From Candidatus Atopostipes pullistercoris (GTDB taxonomy: Bacteria > Bacillota > Bacilli > Lactobacillales > Carnobacteriaceae_A), in NCBI GenBank assembly GCA_019116785.1, contig DXAZ01000086.1, positions 1-50,158 of the forward strand: a stretch of 50,158 nucleotides of DNA, in the 5' to 3' direction. The notes under the pieces were generated by a model that was not told the DNA's origin, did no database searches, and saw only the letters and a list, made by a program, of their open reading frames with translations. Positions 39,399 to 47,410 of the stretch are shown one piece after another. A program made the translations under genes and the position numbers. Within the stretch, counting starts at the first letter, position 1. Each line of letters starts with the position of its first letter.

Positions 39399-39878
39399 AT
39401 GGAAATAAAAATAATCGTTGTAGGTAAATTAAAAGAAAAATATTTAAAGAATGGAATTTCTGAATATTTAAAACGTATGAAGAGCTATGCCAATTTAAAA
39501 ATAATAGAAGTAAAAGATGAAGCAGCCGGTCAAACGCTGAGCGAAGCAGAAATAGAACAGATAAAAGAGATAGAAGGAAAACGTATTCTGGAAAAATTAC
39601 CAAAGCGAGCACGAGTGATTGCTTTGGATTTGAAAGGAAAGCAGTTAACATCTGAACGCTTTTCTGAAGAAATAAATGAGACAATGACCTATGGAACAAG
39701 TCAAATAGTTTTCATTATTGGAGGTTCTCACGGTTTAAGCCAAGAAGTATTACAAAAAACGGATCTGAAAATCTCCTTTGGTAAAATGACTTACCCTCAT
39801 CAACTAATGCGCTTAATATTAGTTGAACAAATTTACCGAGCATTTAAAATTATGCGAAATGAGCCTTATCATAAATGA
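39399..39878 (+). CDS. rlmH: RlmH, 23S rRNA pseudouridine-1915 N3-methyltransferase
   Basis: SPOUT-class methyltransferase that modifies the 23S rRNA helix 69 after subunit joining. It begins MEIKIIVVGKLKEKYL and shows the knot motifs IGGSHGLS and KMTYPHQLMRLILVEQIYRA, ending PYHK, all typical. The 159-residue start at 39399 is fixed by TTGGAGGT; an in-frame ATG at 39357 lies in the DnaA-box region and has no ribosome-binding site. This is the gene (orfX) whose 3' end hosts SCC elements in staphylococci; no such insertion is visible here. Confidence 0.98.
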   Translation: MEIKIIVVGKLKEKYLKNGISEYLKRMKSYANLKIIEVKDEAAGQTLSEAEIEQIKEIEGKRILEKLPKRARVIALDLKGKQLTSERFSEEINETMTYGTSQIVFIIGGSHGLSQEVLQKTDLKISFGKMTYPHQLMRLILVEQIYRAFKIMRNEPYHK

Positions 39879-39957
39879 AAAAATCATTTGTTACCAAGAA
39901 TAACGTCTTTAGAAATTCTCAGCAAATAACCGAAATAAATGAAAGAATCATTTGTTA
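39871..39957. repeat. Pair of 23-bp near-identical direct repeats after rlmH
   Basis: Copies at 39871-39893 and 39935-39957 differ at one position (ATAAATGAAA, then A or G, then AATCATTTGTTA). Each holds an AAATGA/TCATTT inverted pair. The first copy overlaps the rlmH stop. A further inverted half, TTCATTTATTT, occurs near 39975. Confidence 0.75.
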
Positions 39958-40033
39958 AATTCCAACGTGTATAAATACAAGTTCATTTATTTAGCATAGA
40001 AATAGCGTTTTCACAAGGTTTATAGGTCTTTTT

Positions 40034-40061
40034 TTGACAAAAATTTTATTTTTAGTATACT
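40034..40061 (+). promoter_or_regulatory. Promoter of ptsG
   Basis: TTGACA (40034-40039), a 16-base spacer and TATACT (40056-40061). The start site would lie about 32 bases before the ptsG ATG, leaving no room for a GlcT-type antiterminator leader. Confidence 0.75.
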
Positions 40062-40100
40062 GCTATAGTTGAAAATTTTTTTAAAAAGGAGATATAAAAA

Positions 40101-42275
40101 ATGAAAGGTCTATTTAATAAGCTGCAAAATTTAGGTAGAACATTTATGCTACCGATTGCTTTATTACCTATAGCAGGTTTATTTTTAGGATTAGGGTCTG
40201 CATTTACAAATGAGTCTTTGATTGCTAATTATGGACTAGAAAATATCATGGGGCCAGGAACCGTAATGAATGGTATTTTCATGATGTTTGTAGATGTTGG
40301 AGATATTGTCTTTGGAAACTTGGCATTATTATTTGCTATTTCAGTTGCTTTTGGTTTGGCTAAAGACCGTAAAGAAGTTGCTGCTATGTCAGCTGTGGTC
40401 GGTTACTTAACGATGTACGCTGCTATGACAAGCTGGATTCATAACTTACGTAATATGGAACAATTTAGACAAGTTAATGGTTTGGTTGGAAATGTTTTAG
40501 GATTTGAAGAAACCTTTAACATGGGTGTATTTGGTGGAATTATTATAGGATTATTGGTTTCATATTTGCATAATAAATATTACCGTGTTAAATTTCCAGA
40601 TGCTTTATCTTTCTTCCAAGGCACACATTTTGTACCGATTATCTCAACGGTTGGTGGTACTGCATTAGGAATTCTTTTTGCTTATGTATGGCCAATTGTA
40701 GGAACAGGAATTGCTAATTTTGGAGAAGTGATTGCAAGTTCTGGAGCAATTGGTTCATTTTTATATGGTTACATTTACCGTGCATTGATTCCATTTGGTT
40801 TACATCATGTCTTTTATTTACCATTTTGGCAAACAGCTCTTGGTGGATCTGTCGAAGTAGCGGGAGAAATGGTTCATGGGGCACAAAATATTGTTTTTGC
40901 TCAATTAGCTGCTAATGAAGCTGTTTTACCAGAAGCTGCAAAATATTTCTCATTCCAATTTCCATTAATGATTGGTGGTTGGCCAGCAGCAGCATTAGCG
41001 ATGTATCATTCAGCTAAAAAAGAAAACCGTTCAGAAATTAAAGGACTTTTATTTGGTTCTTCTATCACTTCTATTTTAACAGGGATTACTGAACCAATTG
41101 AGTTCACCACTTTATTTGCTTCACCCTTTTTATTCTATGGGATCCACAGTGTATTAGCTGGGTTTTCTGTAATCTTAGTGGAATGGTTAGGCGCTGGAGT
41201 TGGATTAACGTTTTCTGGGGGATTAACGGACTTTATTATATATGGTATTTTGCCAGGAAATGATATTACAAAATGGACTAGATTAATTCTCCCAATTATT
41301 ATTTGGTTTGTTCTATACTATGTTATTTTCCGCTTTGCGATCGAAAAATTTGATTTAGATACACCGGGACGTAAAGAAGAGGCTGGCGAAGCTCGTTTAC
41401 GTACAAAAGATGAATATAGAAAAGAACATGGAATTAACCAACCAGCTGAAAACTCTGCTGTATCAGCAGAAGACGATACCTCTATTGGCATTCTAGAAGG
41501 TTTAGGTGGATACGATAACTTAGAGGATTTCACAAACTGTGCGACTCGTCTACGTGTTACCGTAAAAGATGGTTCACTAGTGGATCAAGCTCGTTTACGT
41601 TCTACAGGTTCTGCAGGAATCATGCAAAATGGTCAATCAGTACAAGTCATTTACGGAACTAAAGTTGAAGGAATTGCTGGGGATTTAAGAGACTTTATTC
41701 AAAATAATCCAGAAGCTGCTAAGCAAACCAATCAAGGGCATTCAGATACTACTTCAAGTATTGAAGATGAGGAAAAAGAACCAAAAGATTCAAAAGACTC
41801 AAAAGATTCAGAAGTTCTAAAAAGTGAAGTATTAAGTGCCCCTATGAATGGAGAAGCTGTTTCATTAAAACAAGTAGAAGATGAAGTGTTCAGTTCAGGA
41901 ATGATGGGACAAGGAGCAGCTATTCTTCCATCTGACGGTGCAGTTTGCGCTCCAGTAAATGGAGAAGTCACGATGGTGATGGAATCTGGACATGCAATTG
42001 GTTTAACAAGTGAACAAGGAGCAGAAGTCTTAATCCATGTAGGAATTGATACAGTAAATATGAATGGAGAAGGCTTTACAACTCATGTAAAACAAGGAGA
42101 TCAAGTAAAAGTAGGCGATTTATTGCTTGAAGCAGATTTAGAGGCAATCAAAGAAGCGAATTATCCTACAGATACAATGGTCATTGTCACAAATACACCT
42201 GATTATTCAGCGGTTGAATTAATGACTACAGGAGAAATAAAAGTAGGCGATGAACTCGTAGAGGTTCATAGTTAA
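40101..42275 (+). CDS. ptsG: PTS glucose-family transporter EIICBA (PtsG)
   Basis: Imports and phosphorylates glucose (specificity inferred from family). The EIIC membrane domain spans about residues 1-410, with the signature GITEPIEF. The EIIB domain carries the phospho-Cys480 in TNCATRLRVTV. A Lys/Asp/Ser-rich linker leads to the EIIA domain with phospho-His646 in LIHVGIDTVNM. The order C-B-A is that of Gram-positive PtsG. AAAAGGAG precedes the ATG. It is monocistronic, with its own promoter and terminator. Confidence 0.94.
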   Translation: MKGLFNKLQNLGRTFMLPIALLPIAGLFLGLGSAFTNESLIANYGLENIMGPGTVMNGIFMMFVDVGDIVFGNLALLFAISVAFGLAKDRKEVAAMSAVVGYLTMYAAMTSWIHNLRNMEQFRQVNGLVGNVLGFEETFNMGVFGGIIIGLLVSYLHNKYYRVKFPDALSFFQGTHFVPIISTVGGTALGILFAYVWPIVGTGIANFGEVIASSGAIGSFLYGYIYRALIPFGLHHVFYLPFWQTALGGSVEVAGEMVHGAQNIVFAQLAANEAVLPEAAKYFSFQFPLMIGGWPAAALAMYHSAKKENRSEIKGLLFGSSITSILTGITEPIEFTTLFASPFLFYGIHSVLAGFSVILVEWLGAGVGLTFSGGLTDFIIYGILPGNDITKWTRLILPIIIWFVLYYVIFRFAIEKFDLDTPGRKEEAGEARLRTKDEYRKEHGINQPAENSAVSAEDDTSIGILEGLGGYDNLEDFTNCATRLRVTVKDGSLVDQARLRSTGSAGIMQNGQSVQVIYGTKVEGIAGDLRDFIQNNPEAAKQTNQGHSDTTSSIEDEEKEPKDSKDSKDSEVLKSEVLSAPMNGEAVSLKQVEDEVFSSGMMGQGAAILPSDGAVCAPVNGEVTMVMESGHAIGLTSEQGAEVLIHVGIDTVNMNGEGFTTHVKQGDQVKVGDLLLEADLEAIKEANYPTDTMVIVTNTPDYSAVELMTTGEIKVGDELVEVHS

Positions 42276-42288
42276 TCTTTTCATATTA

Positions 42289-42327
42289 AAAGAGCTTGGT
42301 AGAAAGAATCTGCCAAGCTCTTTTTTA
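42289..42327 (+). terminator. Terminator after ptsG
   Basis: AAAAGAGCTTGG (42289-42300) pairs with CCAAGCTCTTTT (42314-42325), with an inner TAGA/TCTG partial helix and a T run. Confidence 0.9.
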
Positions 42328-42408
42328 TTGAGGTAGCTCGTATGAAATTATTTTATATTTCATTCATTCCTGTTATTATTACAGTAAAGAAGAAGGAGAG
42401 AGATTGAT

Positions 42409-43566
42409 TTGAAGCATTCTACAAATAAAAACTTTGAACAAACAAAAGAAAACTATATCCGTTACTTTGATGCGAAAATTAGTGATGTACCTGATATATT
42501 AAAGTTTACAATGGGAGAACCTGATTTTGACATGCCAGATTTAGTTAAAGAGGCTGCTATTAAAGCAATCGAAAGTAATTATTCGCACTATGCCCCATCT
42601 GCAGGAATCCCCGAATTACGTGAGGAAATTGTTGCCTATTTAAAACGCCATTATGACTTAGATTATGACGCAAATAAGCAGATTCTAGTCACAATTGGTG
42701 TAACCGAAGCTCTTTCTGTAGCAGCAAATGCTTTATTGAATCCCGGTGAAAAAGTTGTTATTCCCGCCCCTTATTTTTCGCTGTATGACAATATTATTAA
42801 AACTGCTTATGGTGTGCCTATCCATGTTGATACATCAAGTGATGGATTTGTATGTACAGCAGAAAAACTCGATGAAATTTTAACGAAAGAAAAAAATGTG
42901 AAATATGTCCTCTTGAATTACCCGAGCAATCCTACAGGCACCTCTTATAACGAAGAGGAACTGGAAGCTCTAGCGAAAGTTATCAAAAAACATAAAGTCT
43001 ATTGTGTAGCGGATGAAGTCTACGCAGACCTTACTTATGATGGATTCAAACACACATCAATTGCCAAGTTCATACCTGAACAGACCATCGTTCTTAATGG
43101 TTTATCAAAAAGCTTCGCAATGACAGGGATGCGTGTAGGTTATATGGCCATTCCAGAAGATATTTACCAAAGTTTTTATGTTGTTCATCAATCTACAGTA
43201 ACTTGCGTTTCAACGCCTATTCAAAAAGCAGCCGTTGCTGCGCTTCGAAATGGTGACGAAGAAATGGAACATATGCGTCAAGCTTATGAAGAACGCCGAA
43301 ATTTTTTAATTCCAGAACTTGAAAAACTAGGCTTTGAGATAGCTTCTCCTGTTGGTGCATTCTATTTATTTTTAAAAATCCCAAAAAATCAAAATCAAGA
43401 TGATAAAGTTTTTGCTTTAGAATTAGCAAAAAATGCAAAAGTTGGACTTACCCCAGGTTCTGCCTTTGGTCAGGATGGAGCGGGATATGTGCGCTTGAGC
43501 TATGCGGCAAGTTTAGAAGACTTAAAAGAAGCAGTTAACCGTTTAAACAATTATTTTTTAGCATAA
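42409..43566 (+). CDS. PLP-dependent class I/II aminotransferase
   Basis: Fold-type I aminotransferase. The cofactor lysine lies in LNGLSKSFAMTGMRVGY; NYPSNPTGTSY and VADEVYADLTYD are further family motifs, and LSYAAS contains no usual Arg partner but YVRLSYA does. The closest types are aspartate, aromatic or N-acetyl-diaminopimelate aminotransferases of Lactobacillales; the substrate cannot be fixed from sequence. The start is TTG at 42409, with AAGGAGAG upstream. The 385 residues are normal. It stands alone after the ptsG terminator. Confidence 0.93.
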   Translation: MKHSTNKNFEQTKENYIRYFDAKISDVPDILKFTMGEPDFDMPDLVKEAAIKAIESNYSHYAPSAGIPELREEIVAYLKRHYDLDYDANKQILVTIGVTEALSVAANALLNPGEKVVIPAPYFSLYDNIIKTAYGVPIHVDTSSDGFVCTAEKLDEILTKEKNVKYVLLNYPSNPTGTSYNEEELEALAKVIKKHKVYCVADEVYADLTYDGFKHTSIAKFIPEQTIVLNGLSKSFAMTGMRVGYMAIPEDIYQSFYVVHQSTVTCVSTPIQKAAVAALRNGDEEMEHMRQAYEERRNFLIPELEKLGFEIASPVGAFYLFLKIPKNQNQDDKVFALELAKNAKVGLTPGSAFGQDGAGYVRLSYAASLEDLKEAVNRLNNYFLA

Positions 43567-43633
43567 ATAGAAATTTTCTTGTTGCATGATTTAAAAAAAC
43601 TAAATGTCAACTTTAGTTAAAGAGGAGAGAGAA

Positions 43634-43825
43634 ATGATGATATTTGAATACTTTCTAAAATTTGATATGGTAGTTACTATTGTTTCGCTACTTACAATCG
43701 TCATGCTCTTGATATTAAAACTTTCTATTCCAAAAGCTCTATTGTGGGTTTTTGGTATTAGCTTAATGATTTCTATTATAACGCTTTTATTAATCCAACT
43801 TCATCAATCAAAAAATAATAAATAA
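43634..43825 (+). CDS. Small two-helix membrane protein, function unknown
   Basis: A 63-residue product with two hydrophobic segments (VVTIVSLLTIVMLLIL and ALLWVFGISLMISIITLLLI) and a short polar tail (HQSKNNK). AGAGGAG lies six bases before the ATG at 43634; the adjacent ATG at 43637 and an upstream ATG at 43604 are alternatives. I do not recognise a family. It lies 67 bases after the aminotransferase and 70 before the GST-like gene and may be transcribed with either. Confidence 0.6.
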   Translation: MMIFEYFLKFDMVVTIVSLLTIVMLLILKLSIPKALLWVFGISLMISIITLLLIQLHQSKNNK

Positions 43826-43895
43826 GATATAAATCGTTCACTAAAAAGTTTATTCGGAAATATCCTAAAAATAAAGATTAAGGAGAGTTGCAAAG

Positions 43896-44681
43896 ATGGC
43901 TTATGAATTACCAAAAGTGTGGCAATGGGAAGAAGAAAATACAAAAAAAGAAGGGAATCGTCCAACAGCAGGTAAACGTTTCGACCAGAAGTTACCTGTT
44001 GGGAAAGCTCCCTTTCAACTTTATTCATTGGGAACTCCAAATGGAATAAAGATTACAATCCTGCTAGAGGAGTTGAAAGAATTAGGAGTAGTAGGGGTGG
44101 ACTATGATTTGTATGAAATTAATATTGGGGAAGGCGATCAATTTGGCTCTGATTTTGTTGAGGTGAATCCAAATTCGAAAATTCCCGCACTCGTTGATCA
44201 AAGTCAGACGCCTCGTCTTGAAATTTTTGAATCAGCTTCAATTCTTCTTTATCTAGCAGAAAAATTTGATCAATTTATTCCAACAGATATTCATGGACGA
44301 ACAGAAACACTGAATTGGCTATTTTGGCAAATTGGTGCTGGACCTTTTGTCGGTGGTGGCTTTGGACACTTCTTCACTTATGCGCCGGAGCCTATGAAAT
44401 ATCCAATTGATCGTTTTACAATGGAAACTAAACGACAACTTGACTTACTCGATAAAATCCTAAAAGAACGAACTTATATCGCCGGTGAGACTTATACGAT
44501 TGCTGATATGGCTATTTGGCCTTGGTATGGAAGACTTGTTTTAGGGGATTTATATGAAGGTGCGGCTGAATTCTTAAATGTCAAAGAGTATACACATCTT
44601 TTAGAATGGGCTCGCCTTGTGGAAAAACGACCAGGAGTCCAAAAGGGTTTGGCTGCTGATTATCAGCCAATCGATGCGTAA
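43896..44681 (+). CDS. yghU: YghU-type glutathione S-transferase / disulfide-bond oxidoreductase
   Basis: Nu-class GST-like protein. An N-terminal extension (YELPKVWQWEEENT) typical of YghU precedes a thioredoxin-fold domain (about residues 40-125, TPNGIKITILLEEL and NPNSKIPALVD). An alpha-helical domain to residue 261 contains YTIADMAIWPWYG. YghU of E. coli reduces disulfides with two bound glutathiones. In low-GC Gram-positive bacteria the gene implies a glutathione supply (for example gshF), not seen here. GGAGAG precedes the ATG. A glyoxalase II gene lies 850 bases further on, suggesting a small thiol-detoxification group. Confidence 0.9.
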   Translation: MAYELPKVWQWEEENTKKEGNRPTAGKRFDQKLPVGKAPFQLYSLGTPNGIKITILLEELKELGVVGVDYDLYEINIGEGDQFGSDFVEVNPNSKIPALVDQSQTPRLEIFESASILLYLAEKFDQFIPTDIHGRTETLNWLFWQIGAGPFVGGGFGHFFTYAPEPMKYPIDRFTMETKRQLDLLDKILKERTYIAGETYTIADMAIWPWYGRLVLGDLYEGAAEFLNVKEYTHLLEWARLVEKRPGVQKGLAADYQPIDA

Positions 44682-44700
44682 ATTTATTTGAATAAAATAT

Positions 44701-44741
44701 AAAATGATAGGATATACATAAATAATCCTATCATTTTATGT
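44701..44741 (+). terminator. Terminator after the GST-like gene
   Basis: AAAATGATAGGAT (44701-44713) pairs with ATCCTATCATTTT (44725-44737). The T tract is short. Confidence 0.7.
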
Positions 44742-44862
44742 TCCAAAAATTTCAATAAGTAGTATCTGGTGTATTGTTAACGGATCTGCAGCCGTTAAAA
44801 ATTAAATAAGATCTGAAGATTCTTTATACTTTAATTTCTACAAAAAAATAAGGAGAATCTTT

Positions 44863-44910
44863 ATGACTAACAATATTTTTTTGATAGTCTTCATCCTTTT
44901 AATACACTAG
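44863..44910 (+). CDS. Possible 15-residue hydrophobic micropeptide
   Basis: ATG at 44863 with AAGGAG seven bases upstream opens a 15-codon frame (MTNNIFLIVFILLIH) ending in TAG. The strong ribosome-binding site is out of proportion to such a short product. It may be a real micropeptide, a leader peptide for the zinc-ribbon gene 120 bases on, or a remnant of a longer membrane protein. A TTAACGG/CCGTTAA hairpin lies upstream at 44777-44798. The 44682-45031 gap holds this, the terminator and nothing else I can support. Confidence 0.3.
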   Translation: MTNNIFLIVFILLIH

Positions 44911-45031
44911 TCCTTACAGTTTTATAATCATTGTTAAAAAATTTTATTATAATGGTTTAGCTATTTTTTAAATAAAATCTATGTTTTACATAATCTTTAT
45001 TTTAAATTCATTTTATTTGAGGAGTCTTTGT

Positions 45032-45445
45032 ATGTTAAATAAATTAAAGTGGAAATTTACTCGTTTTATGTATGGTCGTTATGGGGTAGACCAGCTTTAT
45101 AAGGCAAGTGTGCTTCTTTTTATTGTATTACAAGTGCTTCAAGTTTTTGTTCAAAATTTCTTTTTGAACGTGTTGATTTTTGCGTTGATATTTTGGACTT
45201 TTTACCGAGTATTTTCTAAAAACATCTATGCTAGGCAAAAAGAAAATCAAATATTTCTTAAATTTACACGAGCTATAAAATCAAAGGGAAAGCTTTTTGT
45301 ACGTAGGTTGAAAGATATTGATTCCTATCGGTATCGTAAATGTTCAGCATGTAATACTACCTTACGTTTACCAAAAAAAAGAGGGAAACATAAAGCGCGT
45401 TGTCCCAAATGTGGTCATTTATTAGAAGTGAAAATTTGGATCTAA
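45032..45445 (+). CDS. Membrane protein with C-terminal zinc ribbon, function unknown
   Basis: A 138-residue protein. A basic N terminus leads to two membrane segments (about residues 27-60, SVLLFIVLQVLQVFV and LNVLIFALIFWTFY). A basic stretch follows, then a C-terminal zinc ribbon of two CxxC knuckles (CSACNTTLRLP and CPKCGHLLEV). GAGGAG precedes the ATG at 45032; an in-frame ATG at 44981 is unsupported. Similar small membrane proteins with a zinc ribbon are common in Bacillota but uncharacterised. It may be co-transcribed with the glyoxalase gene downstream. Confidence 0.8.
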   Translation: MLNKLKWKFTRFMYGRYGVDQLYKASVLLFIVLQVLQVFVQNFFLNVLIFALIFWTFYRVFSKNIYARQKENQIFLKFTRAIKSKGKLFVRRLKDIDSYRYRKCSACNTTLRLPKKRGKHKARCPKCGHLLEVKIWI

Positions 45446-45528
45446 AGTATTTTAAATTAGAAATCTTTATAAAATAATTTTCTAAAGAAGTGAGACAAAG
45501 GGTAAAAATAGATGAAGGAGCTATAACT

Positions 45529-46230
45529 ATGCGTATTTTTCCAATTAAGGCTTTTTTTGATAATTATATTTGGGTCATTCTGGAACAAGAAAAAGTGATT
45601 GTGGTGGATCCTGGTGAATCAAGTGGAGTATTGACTTATCTAGAGGAGCATTCAATTAAGGAAGTGACTATCTTATTGACTCATAAGCATGACGATCATG
45701 TTGGTGGAGTTGAAGCGATTGTTACTCAATATCCTAAAACGATTGTTTATGGACCGGAGGAAACACAAGAGTTTAATGATCAAACAATTTATTCGGGTGA
45801 TGTTTTTGAACTCAATGGAAATAATTTTGAGGTGTTCGACACGCCAGGGCATACAGAAGGGCATATTAGTTATTTAATGGATGAACATCTTTTTTGTGGG
45901 GATGCTTTGTTTTCTGCTGGATGTGGAAGGGTCTTTACGGGCGATTATCAAGCACAATATAATACGTTACAAAAATTCGCCAAACTTCCAAAAACAGTAA
46001 AAGTATATGCTGCTCATGAATATACACTGACTAATTTAGAGTTTGCACAGTCAGTAGAACCTGAAAATCAAGTCATTGGCGAAGCGTTAGAAGAAGTTAG
46101 AAAGAAACGTAAAAAAAATCAATCGACGCTGCCCTCAACGATTGGTCGAGAGCATGAAATAAATTTATTCTTGCGTGCGGATACTGTGGAAGAGTTTACC
46201 CGATTGCGAAAACTGCGTGATAATTTTTAG
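45529..46230 (+). CDS. gloB: Hydroxyacylglutathione hydrolase (glyoxalase II) family
   Basis: MBL-fold hydrolase that releases D-lactate and glutathione from S-lactoylglutathione. The metal-binding THKHDDH is at residues 51-57, with further ligands in DTPGHTEGH, FCGDALFSAGCGR and AAHEYT. The C-terminal LPSTIGREHEINLFLR is characteristic of true GloB rather than the general MBL family. The start at 45529 has GAAGGAG 11 bases upstream. The length of 233 residues is normal. No gloA is seen in the window. Confidence 0.88.
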   Translation: MRIFPIKAFFDNYIWVILEQEKVIVVDPGESSGVLTYLEEHSIKEVTILLTHKHDDHVGGVEAIVTQYPKTIVYGPEETQEFNDQTIYSGDVFELNGNNFEVFDTPGHTEGHISYLMDEHLFCGDALFSAGCGRVFTGDYQAQYNTLQKFAKLPKTVKVYAAHEYTLTNLEFAQSVEPENQVIGEALEEVRKKRKKNQSTLPSTIGREHEINLFLRADTVEEFTRLRKLRDNF

Positions 46231-46385
46231 AGAATAAGAGATAAAATATTCTAGGGGGATCTGTCTTTTCATGCTAAAATATAATTTGCTCCTTAAGTTC
46301 TTTAAAGTTGAAAGGGTAATAGAGAGCTTGAAATTTAGGAGTATTAACGAATTAAAAAGTAAAATTTAAAGGATGGATTCTTGGA

Positions 46386-47291
46386 ATGAAATTGTTGTGG
46401 TTAGTGCTTAATGGCATGTTAATTGGGATATCAAATATCATACCCGGTGTAAGTGGGGGAACGATGGCTGTTTCTTTGGGGATATATGATGACTTTATTT
46501 TTTCCATTACCCATTTGTTTAAAAATAAGAAAAAAAGCGCAAAATTTTTACTTCCTCTGGGTGTGGGGATAGTTATTGGTGTCCTTTGCTTTTCTTATGC
46601 GATTGAATTTTTATTGTCTGAATTTCCTTTTATTACAGCTTTGATTTTTGTAGGTTTAATTATTGGGGGGGTACCAATATTAAATCAGGAATTCAAACAG
46701 TCCTTACAAGAGAAAAATGAGAAAGTCTCTTTGAAGCATGTTTTGGTCTTTCTTTTCTTCGTTCTTTTTATTATTGGTTTTTCTCTTATGCAGGAGCCGA
46801 CAATGGATTCTTTTTCTATAACTTTTTCGCTGGAAATGATTCTGATTCTGTTTGTTTTAGGGGTTATTGCATCAGTGACTATGATTGTCCCAGGGGTTAG
46901 TGGTTCTTTAGTGTTGATGATTCTTGGATATTATTATCAGTTGATCCAGTTATTAAATCAATTTTCTCAAAATGTTTTAACTTTAAATTGGGTAGGTATT
47001 TTTGAAGATCTTCTGTTAATTCTTCCTTTTGGGATAGGAATTATTATTGGTGTATTTGTGATTAGTAAGCTTCTTGAATTCTTATTTGTGAATTTCCCAA
47101 GTATTACTTACAGCGGTATCTTAGGACTAGTGATTGCTTCACCTTTTAGTGTTTTATATAACACGAATGCTTTTTCAAGTACTTCACTGGAAAATATGGG
47201 GTTAAAGTTACTTATTGGAATTATTCTTATGGCAGGAAGTTTTTCTATTACTTATTATTTGGGAAAACTAGAAGAAAAGATTACGGAATAA
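46386..47291 (+). CDS. DUF368-family polytopic membrane protein (PopT-like)
   Basis: About eight membrane segments over 301 residues. The N-terminal NIIPGVSGGTMAVSLGIYD and the central MIVPGVSGSLVLMILGYY form the internal repeat characteristic of DUF368. Members have been reported to flip undecaprenyl phosphate back across the membrane, in parallel with DedA-type proteins, in several bacteria. That role for this copy is inferred. AAAGGAT is the only weak ribosome-binding site near the ATG. It ends at a shared terminator opposite cinA. Confidence 0.9.
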   Translation: MKLLWLVLNGMLIGISNIIPGVSGGTMAVSLGIYDDFIFSITHLFKNKKKSAKFLLPLGVGIVIGVLCFSYAIEFLLSEFPFITALIFVGLIIGGVPILNQEFKQSLQEKNEKVSLKHVLVFLFFVLFIIGFSLMQEPTMDSFSITFSLEMILILFVLGVIASVTMIVPGVSGSLVLMILGYYYQLIQLLNQFSQNVLTLNWVGIFEDLLLILPFGIGIIIGVFVISKLLEFLFVNFPSITYSGILGLVIASPFSVLYNTNAFSSTSLENMGLKLLIGIILMAGSFSITYYLGKLEEKITE

Positions 47292-47303
47292 AACTTTGAG
47301 ATG

Positions 47304-47345
47304 AAAAAACTTTCCATTGAAAATCACAATGGAAAGTTTTTTGTT
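47304..47345. terminator. Bidirectional terminator between DUF368 gene and cinA
   Basis: AAAAAACTTTCCATTG (47304-47319), a seven-base loop and CAATGGAAAGTTTTTT (47327-47342) form a perfect hairpin with A/T runs at both ends. Confidence 0.9.
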
Positions 47346-47410
47346 TTACTGGGTATTTTCAGAAACTAATTCGTGTTTCTGACAAGGGGGAAGGTTTAAA
47401 TTTCTTTGTT

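Noticed and set aside
39871-39893. SCC-type insertion at the rlmH 3' end
   Set aside because: No recombinase gene or foreign segment follows; only the short duplicated element is present.
40000-40016. cre site upstream of ptsG (AGCGTTTTCA)
   Set aside because: Only the right half matches the consensus; the left half has several mismatches.
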